A DNA stretch of 64,000 nt from an uncultured Bacteroides sp. (GTDB lineage: Bacteria > Bacteroidota > Bacteroidia > Bacteroidales > Bacteroidaceae): positions 57,208 to 121,207 of the forward strand of contig NZ_CAJULN010000007.1 of NCBI RefSeq assembly GCF_910586915.1, read 5' to 3'. The position numbers and the translations under genes were made by a program. This document shows, one piece after another, positions 36,316 to 44,758 of the stretch. Position 1 is the first letter of the stretch; the number at the start of each line of letters is the position of its first letter. The notes below the pieces were generated by a model, which saw only the letters and a program-made list of their open reading frames with translations, was not told the origin of the DNA and searched no databases.

Positions 36316-37740
36316 TTACTTTAACCAACGGGGGTCGCCGCTACCGTGACCGATTACATCAGGATGGCCTACCGTGAAATCTCCGTTGGCAGGGTCTTTA
36401 AAACCGGGGTCTACGCCATAGGCCGTGGTACTCTTATCACCGTAATTGCCGTTGGATTCTTTGTCGAGGGCACTTCCGCCGTTGTACCAGTAACAGTTAT
36501 TGTCGCAAGTCTTGGCGTTGTCCGTGCGTCCTCCCACGATTCGGCGGTTGAACTCTCCCTTGCAGGAGTCGTAGAAGATGTTCTTGCTCAGCGTCACGGT
36601 GTTCTTCTGCCGGTTCCATACATTGGAGTTGAACGAATCCTGGTTGCGGGATATGTTGTAAAAGGTATTGCTTGTAAAATTCATGGAGCAGTCCGACCAG
36701 CCCGCATCCGCCCCTTTTCCTCCGGCAACGCGCATGAAGCGTCCGTTATTGCCGTCCGAAAGATTGTAAAGCGTGGAATTGCTGAGTTCGAAGTCTTTCA
36801 CAAAAGAGTTATTGCTGTTGAAGTTGAATATCTCCGAATCCTGGTAAAACCGGATAATGCAATCGCGAACGATAAAATTCTGAATCGCATATTTCTTTCC
36901 GTTGATATTGACGAAGTAATGACGCACGTTGCGAATCTCGCACGACTGGATAATCATCGGATTCGTGACGAGGCCATAACTGTTCATACCTTTTATCTCT
37001 TCAGGTACATCGCCAAACTTCACAAAACTTCCTTTGGAAACCGCGTCGCAGTCGAAATCAATGAATTTCAGGGCCATACCGCCACCGCACGACACAATGG
37101 AGCCGGAACCTGTAAAGGTCACCCTGGCGTGGTTTATCTTGTTTCCACGCAATTGTACGTTGTTAACTCCCAGGTCCAAATCGCCCGAAATCGTATAGGA
37201 GCCACCGGCTTCCAACTCATAGGCTACTTCGACGTCTTTGCCCGTGGTGATGGGATTGTTTGTAAAATAGGTTGTCAAATCCGTTCCTGCCGGAATGGGG
37301 GTAGCCGGAACCAATGTCGACCAGCTTACTTCGGAGGCCGAAGCGGCGTCCTGGTTGTTATATTTTTCGTTTCCCAATGTTTTGATTTCCACCTTGTAGT
37401 TGGTGTCGTCCAAATAGGCACAGGCCACGGAGCAACCATCTATAATGGAGTCTTTCACTACCGCTACAGGATTGGAAGGGTCGTCCACGATATACATGGA
37501 AAACAAATAACCGCCGGCTCCCATCACCACCGGCCATTCTACTTTTACATTAGGCTTTCCCGCTATTTTCTCAAAAGATACTTTGGAAGCCTCAGGAGAT
37601 TCCAGCTGGGTATTCGTCACACCGCCCGAAAAGGTTTCCTCATCGAATCCGTCTCCCGCGCAAGAGCCGGCTGAAAATATCACCGACAGGCAAAACGCAC
37701 TCCCGATGACTCTCCTTTTGATTTCAAATTTACTCTTCAT
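36316..37740 (-). CDS. Surface beta-helix lipoprotein (DUF4957/DUF5123 type), probable glycan-binding protein
   Basis: The 474-residue lipoprotein has the lipidated cysteine at about residue 27 (FSAGSCAGDG). A fibronectin-III-like domain comes first (ASKVSFEKIAGKPNVKVEWP). A parallel beta-helix of the kind annotated DUF4957 and DUF5123 follows (GSYTISGDLDLGVNNVQLRG, FTSNTFYNISRNQDSF, GVDPGFKDPANGDFTVGHPD). Such proteins accompany SusC/SusD pairs of pectin PULs and are thought to bind glycan at the surface. No pectinase catalytic residues of PL or GH28 type are evident, so binding is the safer call. It is unusual in preceding SusC; most surface binding proteins follow SusD. It heads the operon. 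Confidence 0.78.
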   Translation of the reverse strand: MKSKFEIKRRVIGSAFCLSVIFSAGSCAGDGFDEETFSGGVTNTQLESPEASKVSFEKIAGKPNVKVEWPVVMGAGGYLFSMYIVDDPSNPVAVVKDSIIDGCSVACAYLDDTNYKVEIKTLGNEKYNNQDAASASEVSWSTLVPATPIPAGTDLTTYFTNNPITTGKDVEVAYELEAGGSYTISGDLDLGVNNVQLRGNKINHARVTFTGSGSIVSCGGGMALKFIDFDCDAVSKGSFVKFGDVPEEIKGMNSYGLVTNPMIIQSCEIRNVRHYFVNINGKKYAIQNFIVRDCIIRFYQDSEIFNFNSNNSFVKDFELSNSTLYNLSDGNNGRFMRVAGGKGADAGWSDCSMNFTSNTFYNISRNQDSFNSNVWNRQKNTVTLSKNIFYDSCKGEFNRRIVGGRTDNAKTCDNNCYWYNGGSALDKESNGNYGDKSTTAYGVDPGFKDPANGDFTVGHPDVIGHGSGDPRWLK

Positions 37741-37759
37741 AGATTAAATTTTTAATAAA

Positions 37760-37834
37760 CAAAAATAATATATTCTATCTCTAAATCCTAAAATGAATTT
37801 CATAAAGAAAGACGTATGACCGAAAATTATGTAA
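37760..37834 (-). promoter_or_regulatory. Shared PUL motif and -7 element of the SusC/SusD operon
   Basis: On the sense strand, TTACATAA (37834-37827), 13 bases (ttttcggtcatac), then GTCT (37813-37810). This copy has one mismatch to TTACAAAA and lies 70 bases from the start codon, further than the others. A TATTTTTG -7 element lies at 37767-37760, 20 bases from the ATG. Confidence 0.5.
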
Positions 37835-37925
37835 TCACAGAAAGAAGAAAAACATTTTCAATTCTCCGGTTTTGTTTATTTCGTAAGGATATTCCGTCCA
37901 GGAGGAGCGTATATTCTGCCGCAAC

Positions 37926-37957
37926 CGACCGTACTTCCGGTGGCGGACGACCGTACT
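37926..37957. repeat. 10-bp direct repeats CGACCGTACT
   Basis: CGACCGTACT occurs at 37926-37935 and 37948-37957, 22 bases apart, about two helical turns. The core CGACCGT also occurs twice before GH95. The copies are about 190 bases from the operon start, so an operator role is uncertain. Confidence 0.35.
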
Positions 37958-37967
37958 CTTATAGCAC

Positions 37968-38003
37968 ATCGGGCGGTTGTTTGAGTGGAAACAACCGCCC
38001 GAT
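37968..38003 (-). terminator. Hairpin after the TIM-barrel gene
   Basis: A perfect 15-bp stem, ATCGGGCGGTTGTTT (37968-37982) with 37989-38003, and a 6-base loop lie 16 bases after the stop of the 38019-38918 gene. There is no clear U tract on the minus strand. Confidence 0.65.
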
Positions 38004-38018
38004 TTACGACAAACGACC

Positions 38019-38918
38019 TTATTGCTGAAACACTTGCTTCAAGTACCGTATGTTGGTTCCATAGTTCTTTTTCACGTTGCGCACATCGTTTTTATCGCGC
38101 GAACGCTCGACGACCAGCCAGCCGCTCCACCCCATCCTGTCGAGGGTCTTTTTCACGCTCTTCATATCGAGCCGCCCGTTGAAAGGCAGTGTCACGCCAT
38201 CCGTGTCGGTGCAGTGAATCTGGCATATTCTCTTCCGGCCGAGTATCTTGAGTTCGCGGCACAGGTCTCTGCCATTCTCGAGTGCGTTCTGGAATTTGAA
38301 GTAAATTTTGATACCCGGCGAACCGATTTCTTTCAGCAGTTTCACCTCACCTTTGGCATCCAACGGGGTTTCGAGGCCGATTACCACGCCTTCGGCGGCG
38401 GCCATGTCGCCCACTGTTTTCAGCCGCCGTACCACTTCTGCGCGCAGTGCCGGGTTGTCGGCCCAGCCTGCCTTGAGGCCGCCCAACGGCAGAAAGGCGA
38501 CTTTGGCGTTCATCACTTTCGCGACTTCCAGGCAGTCGCGCACCAGTTCCTTGTAATTGGCACGCTCCAGAAAGGACTGGCCGTAGAACCCGGACATGGC
38601 GACGGAGGGGACTTCCAATCGGTATTTCCGGGCTGTCTCACGGAAGAGTTGTTGGAAATGGGGGTCGCGCAGTTTGTTGTCGAACATTTCTCTTCTGCCC
38701 AGGCTGCCCATGTCCAGCTCTACTCCGTCGCCGCCCAACTCACTCACCAACTGGAAGGAGCCTATCTTCTGACGCTTCAGTATCATCCAGTCGCAGACGG
38801 CAATCTTGTAACGCTGCTCTTTCGGCCGTGTGGCGGCAAGGGCGGGCAAGGGGATGCATTCTGCCATCAGAACCAGCACCCACAGGATTTGTACAGATAA
38901 TCTCTTTTTCATTTTCAT
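38019..38918 (-). CDS. Exported xylose isomerase-like TIM-barrel protein
   Basis: The 299-residue protein has an N-terminal signal peptide (about 1-28, ending ALA) and then the sugar phosphate isomerase/epimerase-type TIM barrel: LVSELGGDGVELDMGSL, VPSVAMSGFYGQ, KVAFLPLGG, GVVIGLETPLDA, ICQIHCTDTDG and GWLVVERSRD. The glutamates and the histidine at strand ends fit the metal-site positions of this fold. Secreted members are common in Bacteroides, and several are 3-keto-glycoside-related or of unknown role. The activity here is unknown. A start at the second Met (38912) is equally possible. It carries the shared PUL motif 22 bases upstream, which ties it to the RG-II genes rather than to the mannosidase operon next door. 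Confidence 0.75.
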   Translation of the reverse strand: MKMKKRLSVQILWVLVLMAECIPLPALAATRPKEQRYKIAVCDWMILKRQKIGSFQLVSELGGDGVELDMGSLGRREMFDNKLRDPHFQQLFRETARKYRLEVPSVAMSGFYGQSFLERANYKELVRDCLEVAKVMNAKVAFLPLGGLKAGWADNPALRAEVVRRLKTVGDMAAAEGVVIGLETPLDAKGEVKLLKEIGSPGIKIYFKFQNALENGRDLCRELKILGRKRICQIHCTDTDGVTLPFNGRLDMKSVKKTLDRMGWSGWLVVERSRDKNDVRNVKKNYGTNIRYLKQVFQQ

Positions 38919-38939
38919 TATACGCTCTATTTGTATAAT

Positions 38940-38964
38940 AGACGAAGGAGGGGGCGTTTTGTAA
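38940..38964 (-). promoter_or_regulatory. Shared PUL motif upstream of the TIM-barrel gene
   Basis: On the sense strand, TTACAAAA (38964-38957), 13 bases (cgccccctccttc), then GTCT (38943-38940). The motif ends only 22 bases before the start codon, so the transcript leader must be short. Confidence 0.6.
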
Positions 38965-39004
38965 CCGGTCTATGCAACAGAGAAGAGAACCGGAGTAAAA
39001 AAGC

Positions 39005-39036
39005 GGGCTGCCAAACCCTGAATAGTCCGGCAGCCC
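39005..39036 (-). terminator. Rho-independent terminator of the MFS-GH130-GH92 operon
   Basis: An 8-bp GC-rich stem, GGGCTGCC (39005-39012) with GGCAGCCC (39029-39036), is followed on the minus strand by GCTTTTTTACTCC. It lies 38 bases after the GH92 stop. Confidence 0.8.
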
Positions 39037-39073
39037 TGTCAACCCAAAAACGATACCTATGAAACACTGTGTG

Positions 39074-41341
39074 TTATTTCAAGTCAAAGAATATGCGGCG
39101 GCCGTGTACAAGCTCGTCGTGTGTGATGCGGTGTTTATTGAGTTTCTTTCCGTCCAATAATACCTTGTTGATGTAGAGAGTGCCCGGCTGGGTGCGGTTG
39201 CTCTCAATCACCACTTCTTTTTCCTTATACCACTTCGGGTCGAGACGAATCGTTACTTTGTCAAATACCGGAGTCGTCAACGTGTATTCGGGCAGTCCCG
39301 GACAGTCGGGATAGAAACCTATCATGTTGAAGATAGCCCACGAGGACATCGTTCCCGTGTCGTCATTTCCCGGAATGCCGTCGGGCTTCGTCGTGAAGTA
39401 CTTGTCCAACAGGCGTTGTGTCTCTTTCTGCGTGCGCCATTCTTCGCCCTTGAAGTAGGAGAAGAGATGGGGATAGGCGATGTCCGGCTCGTTGGCGGGG
39501 TCGTAAAGTCCTTCGTCAAAGACCATCTGCAACTTGTCGACAAAGGGTTTCTTGCCGCCCATCAGCTTGGCAAGCCCGTAGACGTCGTGCGGCACATAGA
39601 AGGTATAGTTCCAGGCGCTTCCTTCGTGGAAACCGGGATTGGGCTCGAAGTTCTCTCCCTGTCGCGGATTGAACGGACTGTAGAAGGTGCCGTCGGGAAG
39701 AATCGGACGGAAGGTGCCGAACTCCTTGCTGTAATAATGTTTGTAGCCCAAAGAGCGTTTGTAGAACAGTTCGGCGTCTTTCTTCTTGCCTAAGGCTTCG
39801 GCAAAGCGCGACAAGGCAAAGTCGGCAATGTAGTATTCCAGTGCATGGGAGACGGAATTGTCGTATTGTTCGCGCAGAGGGACATAGCCTTTGGATACGT
39901 AGTCGTCGTTGTCGGGACGCATCAGGTTTTCGGCGCCCGGCAGGGTGGCCGACTTGTACATGGCTTCGTAGGCCAAATCGACGTCGAAGTCACGCAGGCC
40001 TTTCATCCAGGTGTCTACAATGACGGGGATGCTGGGGTCGCCTTCCATTGTCAGTGTCTCCCGTCCGTAGAGCTCCCACTTGGGCAGCCAGCCGTGTTCG
40101 CGGTACATATCAAGCATGGTTCGTACCATCTCCATCTGACGTTCCGGATAGACGAGAGTCAATAGCTGGTGTACGTTGCGATAGGTGTCCCACAGGGAGA
40201 ATACCGTGTAACGGTCGCCCTTCGTTGTCAGGATTTTGTCGCCTTCCATCGCCGGGTATTCTCCGTTGACGTCCTGAAGGATGTTGGGATGAATCAGCAG
40301 ATGGTACAGTGCCGTATAGAATACTGTTTTCTGAGCGTCCGTGCCGCCTTCGACGGTGATGCGTGACAAATCGTCGTTCCATCGGGCACGTGCATCGGCA
40401 TGAATCCGGTCGAAATTCTTGCCTGCCTGCTCGCGCTCCAGATTCAGACGGGCGTTCTCTATGCTTACAAAGGAGACTCCCATCTGTACTTCCACCTGTT
40501 CGCCCTCTTCCGTGTCGAAAGAGAAATAGGCGCCTACATCGTCGCCTGCTATCTCTTTTCCGTAGCGGGTATAGAGTTTATATTTTCCCTGGTCGGGGTC
40601 CCACTGAGCTTCTACGCCTGTCATCGGACGCTGCTTCTTCCAGTATCCGGTGGTGGAGGGGACTTTCTTAACCCGCATCACAAAATAGATGGGGAATACG
40701 GCTTGAGGATTGTAGCAGAATGTGCCGAGCAGCTTCATTCCTTCCACTTCGCTGTCACTGACGCGACGGAGCATGGCGCCGCTTTCGTTGGTCAGCCCTT
40801 CTCCTAAGTTCAGCAGGATGTGGCTTTTACCTTTGGGGAAGGTGAAACGGGCGATACCCGTGCGTGGGGTAGCGGAGACTTCGGTCTTTACGTTGTACTT
40901 GGTCAGGTAGTTGGAGTAATATCCGGGCGAGGCCTGCTCGTCTTTATACTTACTGCCGTATTCTTTGTAATCAACATTCAGTTCTCCGGTAGTGGGCATG
41001 AGCAGCAGCGAACCCAATTCGGGACAGCCTACTCCACTCAGGTTCACATGGGCGTATCCGGTAAAGAAACAGTTGGTATGCTCGTAAGGGGTCGACCACC
41101 AACGGGCGTCTTTGTCATATGTGTTCTCCGACGAACCCATCACGTTGAAGGGAACCACGGACATCATACCGTTGGGGCAGATGGCGCCGGGATTGGTGGT
41201 TCCGTAGTTGGTAGTCCCGATAAAAGGATCGACGTAATCTATCAGGAGGTTCTTCTTGTCGGGAGGGTTTCCGCCTTCTTCCGCGTGGCCGGGAAGAAGG
41301 GCAAGAGCAAGTGTGCAAGTCAATAAGATTATTCGTTTCAT
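39074..41341 (-). CDS. GH92 exo-alpha-mannosidase
   Basis: The 755-residue exported protein (signal peptide about 1-20) has the GH92 two-domain plan. An N-terminal beta-sandwich begins YVDPFIGTTNYGTTNPGAIC. An (alpha/alpha)6 domain carries the family signatures SLWDTYRNVHQLLTLVYPER, SHALEYYIADFALSRFAEAL (catalytic-acid region) and GNDDTGTMSSWAIFNMIGFY (catalytic-base region). GH92 enzymes are calcium-dependent inverting alpha-mannosidases, in Bacteroides mostly used on N-glycans and yeast mannan. It is the last gene of a minus-strand operon, 7 bases after GH130. It lacks the RG-II motif and so is probably a separate pathway. Confidence 0.9.
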   Translation of the reverse strand: MKRIILLTCTLALALLPGHAEEGGNPPDKKNLLIDYVDPFIGTTNYGTTNPGAICPNGMMSVVPFNVMGSSENTYDKDARWWSTPYEHTNCFFTGYAHVNLSGVGCPELGSLLLMPTTGELNVDYKEYGSKYKDEQASPGYYSNYLTKYNVKTEVSATPRTGIARFTFPKGKSHILLNLGEGLTNESGAMLRRVSDSEVEGMKLLGTFCYNPQAVFPIYFVMRVKKVPSTTGYWKKQRPMTGVEAQWDPDQGKYKLYTRYGKEIAGDDVGAYFSFDTEEGEQVEVQMGVSFVSIENARLNLEREQAGKNFDRIHADARARWNDDLSRITVEGGTDAQKTVFYTALYHLLIHPNILQDVNGEYPAMEGDKILTTKGDRYTVFSLWDTYRNVHQLLTLVYPERQMEMVRTMLDMYREHGWLPKWELYGRETLTMEGDPSIPVIVDTWMKGLRDFDVDLAYEAMYKSATLPGAENLMRPDNDDYVSKGYVPLREQYDNSVSHALEYYIADFALSRFAEALGKKKDAELFYKRSLGYKHYYSKEFGTFRPILPDGTFYSPFNPRQGENFEPNPGFHEGSAWNYTFYVPHDVYGLAKLMGGKKPFVDKLQMVFDEGLYDPANEPDIAYPHLFSYFKGEEWRTQKETQRLLDKYFTTKPDGIPGNDDTGTMSSWAIFNMIGFYPDCPGLPEYTLTTPVFDKVTIRLDPKWYKEKEVVIESNRTQPGTLYINKVLLDGKKLNKHRITHDELVHGRRIFFDLK

Positions 41342-41348
41342 AGCTTTA

Positions 41349-42317
41349 TTAAATGATGCTTGTCCGTTTTGTAAATTCGATAATTTCCTTGATGTAGCCG
41401 AAAGCCATGCCTACGACGGTATCTGCCGCACCATAATAAACGGCTACGCGCTCACCGTCCTGCAAAGCTGCGCAAGGGAACACCACGTTGGGGACATCGC
41501 CCTGGAGTTCGTAGGGAGCCGCCGGGCCGAGCAGGTATTCACGTGTGCGGTAGAGTACCTTTTCCGGATGGTCTTTGTCGAGTATGGCGGCACCCATTGC
41601 ATAGCGGAAACCGTTGCAGGTGGTGATTACGCCGTGGTAGAAAAGCAACCAGCCTTCGTCCGTCAGGAAGGGAACCGAGCCTGCACCGATTTTTGTACAT
41701 TGCCAGGCGCTTTCGGGAAACGGGGTCACTTTCATCACGCAACGGTGTTCGCCCCAATATTTCATGTCGGGGCTATAGCTGATGTATATATCCCCGAACG
41801 GTGTATGTCCGTTGTCGCTGGGACGGCTCAGCATGGCGTACTTTCCGTCTATTTTCTGCGGGAAAAGGACGCCGTTACGGTTGAAAGGCAGGAATGCGTT
41901 CTCGCACTGGAAGAATTCTTTGAAATCAAAAGTGTAAGCGATGCCGATGGTAGGGCCGTGATAGCCGTTGCACCAGGTTACCCAGTAGCGGTCTTCAATC
42001 CACGTCACACGGGGATCGTATTTATATTCCGATTCAATCATTTCGGTATTGCCTGCCTTGAAGCGGATGGGTTCGTGATTGATGTCCCAATGGATACCGT
42101 CTTTGCTGAACCCGGCAAAGATATTCATCTGCACGGCCTTGTTGTCGCAACGGAATACACCCGCAAAACCGTCTTCGAAAGGCACGACAGCACTGTTGAA
42201 TATACTGTTGGAGGAAGGAATATGATAACGGCCGATAACCGGATTTTGTGAGTAACGCCACATAATGTCCGTACATCCGGCAGGACGTTCTTCCCAGGGA
42301 ATTTGAATCTTGTTCAT
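41349..42317 (-). CDS. GH130 mannoside phosphorylase/hydrolase
   Basis: The 322-residue cytoplasmic-looking protein (no signal peptide) is a five-bladed propeller of GH130. It has the general-acid aspartate in [11 protein letters not shown] at about residue 102, [20 protein letters not shown], and the phosphorolysis-associated [13 protein letters not shown] region. GH130 enzymes split beta-mannosides with phosphate or water. Between an MFS transporter and a GH92, the likeliest substrate is Man-beta-1,4-GlcNAc from N-glycan cores; I recall BT1033 as such an enzyme lying just beyond the RG-II locus of B. thetaiotaomicron. The start is 17 bases after the transporter stop. Phosphorylase versus hydrolase needs testing. 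Confidence 0.85.
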   Translation of the reverse strand: MNKIQIPWEERPAGCTDIMWRYSQNPVIGRYHIPSSNSIFNSAVVPFEDGFAGVFRCDNKAVQMNIFAGFSKDGIHWDINHEPIRFKAGNTEMIESEYKYDPRVTWIEDRYWVTWCNGYHGPTIGIAYTFDFKEFFQCENAFLPFNRNGVLFPQKIDGKYAMLSRPSDNGHTPFGDIYISYSPDMKYWGEHRCVMKVTPFPESAWQCTKIGAGSVPFLTDEGWLLFYHGVITTCNGFRYAMGAAILDKDHPEKVLYRTREYLLGPAAPYELQGDVPNVVFPCAALQDGERVAVYYGAADTVVGMAFGYIKEIIEFTKRTSII

Positions 42318-42334
42318 AAATCAATGTTTTTATA

Positions 42335-43669
42335 TTATTTATTTTTTGAATCGTCGTATGTAAAGGGGATGAAATAGGTAATCAGCAGGGCAGGAACGGC
42401 CGCAATCAATACATAAATAAAGAAATCGCGGTAGCCCAACAGGTCGCTGAAATAGCCGCTCGCCATTCCCGGAAGCATCACTCCCAAGTTCATGATTCCC
42501 GATGCAAATGCATAATGCGACATCTGATGCCGTCCCGGAGCTATCTGTTGCATCATGAACAATGTCAGCCCGACAAAGCCGAAACCGTAGCCGAAATATT
42601 CCATCGTTATGCAGGTGCCTATCAGATAGAGGTCGGAAGGCTGCACAACCGCTAAGAACGTGTAAGCTACAAACGGCAGATTGAAGATGCAACAAAGTGC
42701 AAAGAGTGTCTTTTTCAACCCGAACTTGGAGACATACACTCCTGCTAACAGGGAACCGAGCACGAAAGCTGCCGAACCGAAAACTCCGTTAAGCGTGCCA
42801 ATCTCCGTCAAGGATAATCCCAAACCGCCTGCCTCTCTCGAAGCACGCAAGAACAACGGGGCAATCTTGATGATAAATCCTTCTGCCAGACGATAGAGAA
42901 TGATGAAACTGATGTAATAGAAGATGTGTTTCTTGGTAAAGAAATCGGCAATCACTGCCATCAGCTCCCGTCCTACTTCGGAGGTTGTTTTCTTTGTCGC
43001 CGGCGGGGTTTGCGAAGAGGGCAACATTTTTATATGGTAAATGCCTATCAGTATCATAATCGCCGCAATCACGGCAAAAATAATCATCCATGCAGAGGAG
43101 TAGGCACTTTTGTTAGCTTCTACAGAAGCGCCTTCGATGGCTCCAAAGTGCTCGGCCAATGCTCCCGCCATTGCAACCAATCCACCGTTGGCAACCAATT
43201 TCGCCACGTTATAGAAGGCGCCTTGTACGCCGATGTATTTGGCTTGGTCTTCTTTATTCAGTTCGGACATATATACACCGTCGCAAGCGATGTCGTGTGT
43301 CGCTCCGCTAAAGGCTATCACCGCCATCGTGGAAATACTGATAGCAAAAAAGTAATCAAAGAACAGAGAGAAGGCTACTACTCCGAATAATACTCCACTC
43401 AGCAATTCGGTAACCAATACGAAGAATTTCTTCGTACGATACATTTCAAGGAAAGGACTCCATAGGAATTTGAATGTCCACGGTGCCATGATAAGGGAAG
43501 TCCAGAATGCAATTTGCGTATCTGAAATCCCCAAATCCTTAAACATGAATGCGGAAACCAAATTGACGGCAATAAAGGGAAGCCCCATTGCGAAATAAGC
43601 AGTCGGAACCCAGCGAGCCGGGTTGATTGTTTTTTGTTGAAAAGCAGTTTTATTCTGTTGCATAATCAT
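42335..43669 (-). CDS. MFS sugar transporter, AmpG/PAT-like
   Basis: The 444-residue protein has 12 predicted membrane helices and no signal peptide. The first is WVPTAYFAMGLPFIAVNLVS, and a long loop near residues 205-235 (PSSQTPPATKKTTSEVGREL) splits the two six-helix halves. It belongs to the major facilitator family near the AmpG-type muropeptide and sugar permeases. Lying first in an operon with GH130 and GH92, it probably brings a mannose-containing disaccharide into the cytoplasm, where GH130 acts. Start at ATG 43669; an alternative Met lies at 43663. Confidence 0.85.
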   Translation of the reverse strand: MIMQQNKTAFQQKTINPARWVPTAYFAMGLPFIAVNLVSAFMFKDLGISDTQIAFWTSLIMAPWTFKFLWSPFLEMYRTKKFFVLVTELLSGVLFGVVAFSLFFDYFFAISISTMAVIAFSGATHDIACDGVYMSELNKEDQAKYIGVQGAFYNVAKLVANGGLVAMAGALAEHFGAIEGASVEANKSAYSSAWMIIFAVIAAIMILIGIYHIKMLPSSQTPPATKKTTSEVGRELMAVIADFFTKKHIFYYISFIILYRLAEGFIIKIAPLFLRASREAGGLGLSLTEIGTLNGVFGSAAFVLGSLLAGVYVSKFGLKKTLFALCCIFNLPFVAYTFLAVVQPSDLYLIGTCITMEYFGYGFGFVGLTLFMMQQIAPGRHQMSHYAFASGIMNLGVMLPGMASGYFSDLLGYRDFFIYVLIAAVPALLITYFIPFTYDDSKNK

Positions 43670-43834
43670 AGTATATAGATAAAATTATATTTCTGACTCA
43701 TCTATATATAATACAATCAAAAGGGGGAAACTACTAATGGACATCCCCACTTTTTTTATTTTATTATCACTTTTTCTTCTCCCAAGTCTATAATAGATGC
43801 TTTACAAAAAGTCAGAGGTATTCCAATTCTTACT

Positions 43835-44758
43835 TTACAATTCTTCAATCTCTTTTTCCGACAGACCGGTACTTTGTATAATGATTGTAGTCGGTATTCC
43901 GGCTTTTTTCAGATTACGGGCTACTTCCTTATGGCCTTCGGCAATACCTTCGGCGAGGCCTTTTTCCATGCCTTCGGCGAGACCTTTCTCCATGCCTTCT
44001 GCAAGTCCTTTTGCAAGTCCTTTCTCCATACCTCTTACCATCCCTTTTCGTTCCGCACTGTTTAAAAGGGTCTTTTCTACGCTGATTATATCCCAGAACT
44101 TCTCATATCCGGCCAACTGCGCCTCTGTGAACGCAGATTCCTCAAGGACATCCACCGCCTTCTTCAATTCCGGACTGGCAAGCAACTCTTCAGGGATTTC
44201 GCGGGTCTGATCGTTTATCTCAGTCAGGTATCTCAACCATAGCAACTGCATTTTCTTCTCACTATAAGTATGAGGAGTGAACTTGGGAAGTTCCACAAAA
44301 ATCAGGTGCAATCCCTCTATCACCTTGTCTGTATGTTCCATATGGACGAGGCGGTAATAGTGATAGTATTCATCATCCAAGTCCAACTCAAAGATATCGT
44401 TCACCAGATTCAGCGAATATACGGGTTGCAACAGTTCATACTGCTCTCCGGCGTCCAACTGGCGCACATAAGCCTTCGAAGCATTGAACAACACACGCTG
44501 TTTGAATTCGGGTGTCCATATCATCTGCATCTCCACCAAGAATACACGACCACAATTATCGCGGCAACGAACATCGACGATGCTGTTCTTCCGCAACGGA
44601 TTGTCAGGAACCAGCTCAACGGGAAGGTACTCTACCTCAGTGACTTCCTGACCAGGCTCAAGGGGCAGCAAAGCATTCAGCAAACTTATCACCAAATCCG
44701 GATGTTCGCCGAAAACGCGTTTGAACGTCAAATCGGCCTTAGGGTCTAAATATCTCAT
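43835..44758 (-). CDS. Rpn family PD-(D/E)XK nuclease / putative transposase
   Basis: I start it at ATG 44758 (MRYLDPKADLTFKRVFG), the standard opening of this family; the 24 codons upstream are not typical. The 307-residue protein has the PD-(D/E)XK core early (IVDVRCRDNCGRVFLVEMQM), a helical middle, and a C-terminal run of eight-residue repeats (MEKGLAEG and variants, encoded at about 43931-44040). Rpn-like proteins promote RecA-independent recombination and DNA cleavage in E. coli, and related genes are abundant in Bacteroides. There are no inverted repeats next to it, so it is not evidently inside an insertion sequence. Function here is unproven. Confidence 0.82.
   Translation of the reverse strand: MRYLDPKADLTFKRVFGEHPDLVISLLNALLPLEPGQEVTEVEYLPVELVPDNPLRKNSIVDVRCRDNCGRVFLVEMQMIWTPEFKQRVLFNASKAYVRQLDAGEQYELLQPVYSLNLVNDIFELDLDDEYYHYYRLVHMEHTDKVIEGLHLIFVELPKFTPHTYSEKKMQLLWLRYLTEINDQTREIPEELLASPELKKAVDVLEESAFTEAQLAGYEKFWDIISVEKTLLNSAERKGMVRGMEKGLAKGLAEGMEKGLAEGMEKGLAEGIAEGHKEVARNLKKAGIPTTIIIQSTGLSEKEIEEL
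43931..44040 (-). repeat. 24-bp tandem repeats in the Rpn gene
   Basis: Near-identical units encoding MEKGLAEG / MEKGLAKG are repeated about four times. Unit 43949-43972 and the next 24 bases differ at only a few positions. Such in-frame repeats can expand or contract by slippage, changing the length of the C-terminal helix without a frameshift. Confidence 0.7.

Noticed and set aside
37866..37875. CCGGTTTTGT near the SusC operon as the seventh copy of the PUL motif
   Set aside because: It shares ten bases with 27901-27910 but has no GTCT 13 bases on; the copy at 37810-37834 keeps the spacing.
43931..44040. Tandem repeats as a CRISPR array
   Set aside because: Units are adjacent without unique spacers and are in frame with the Rpn gene.
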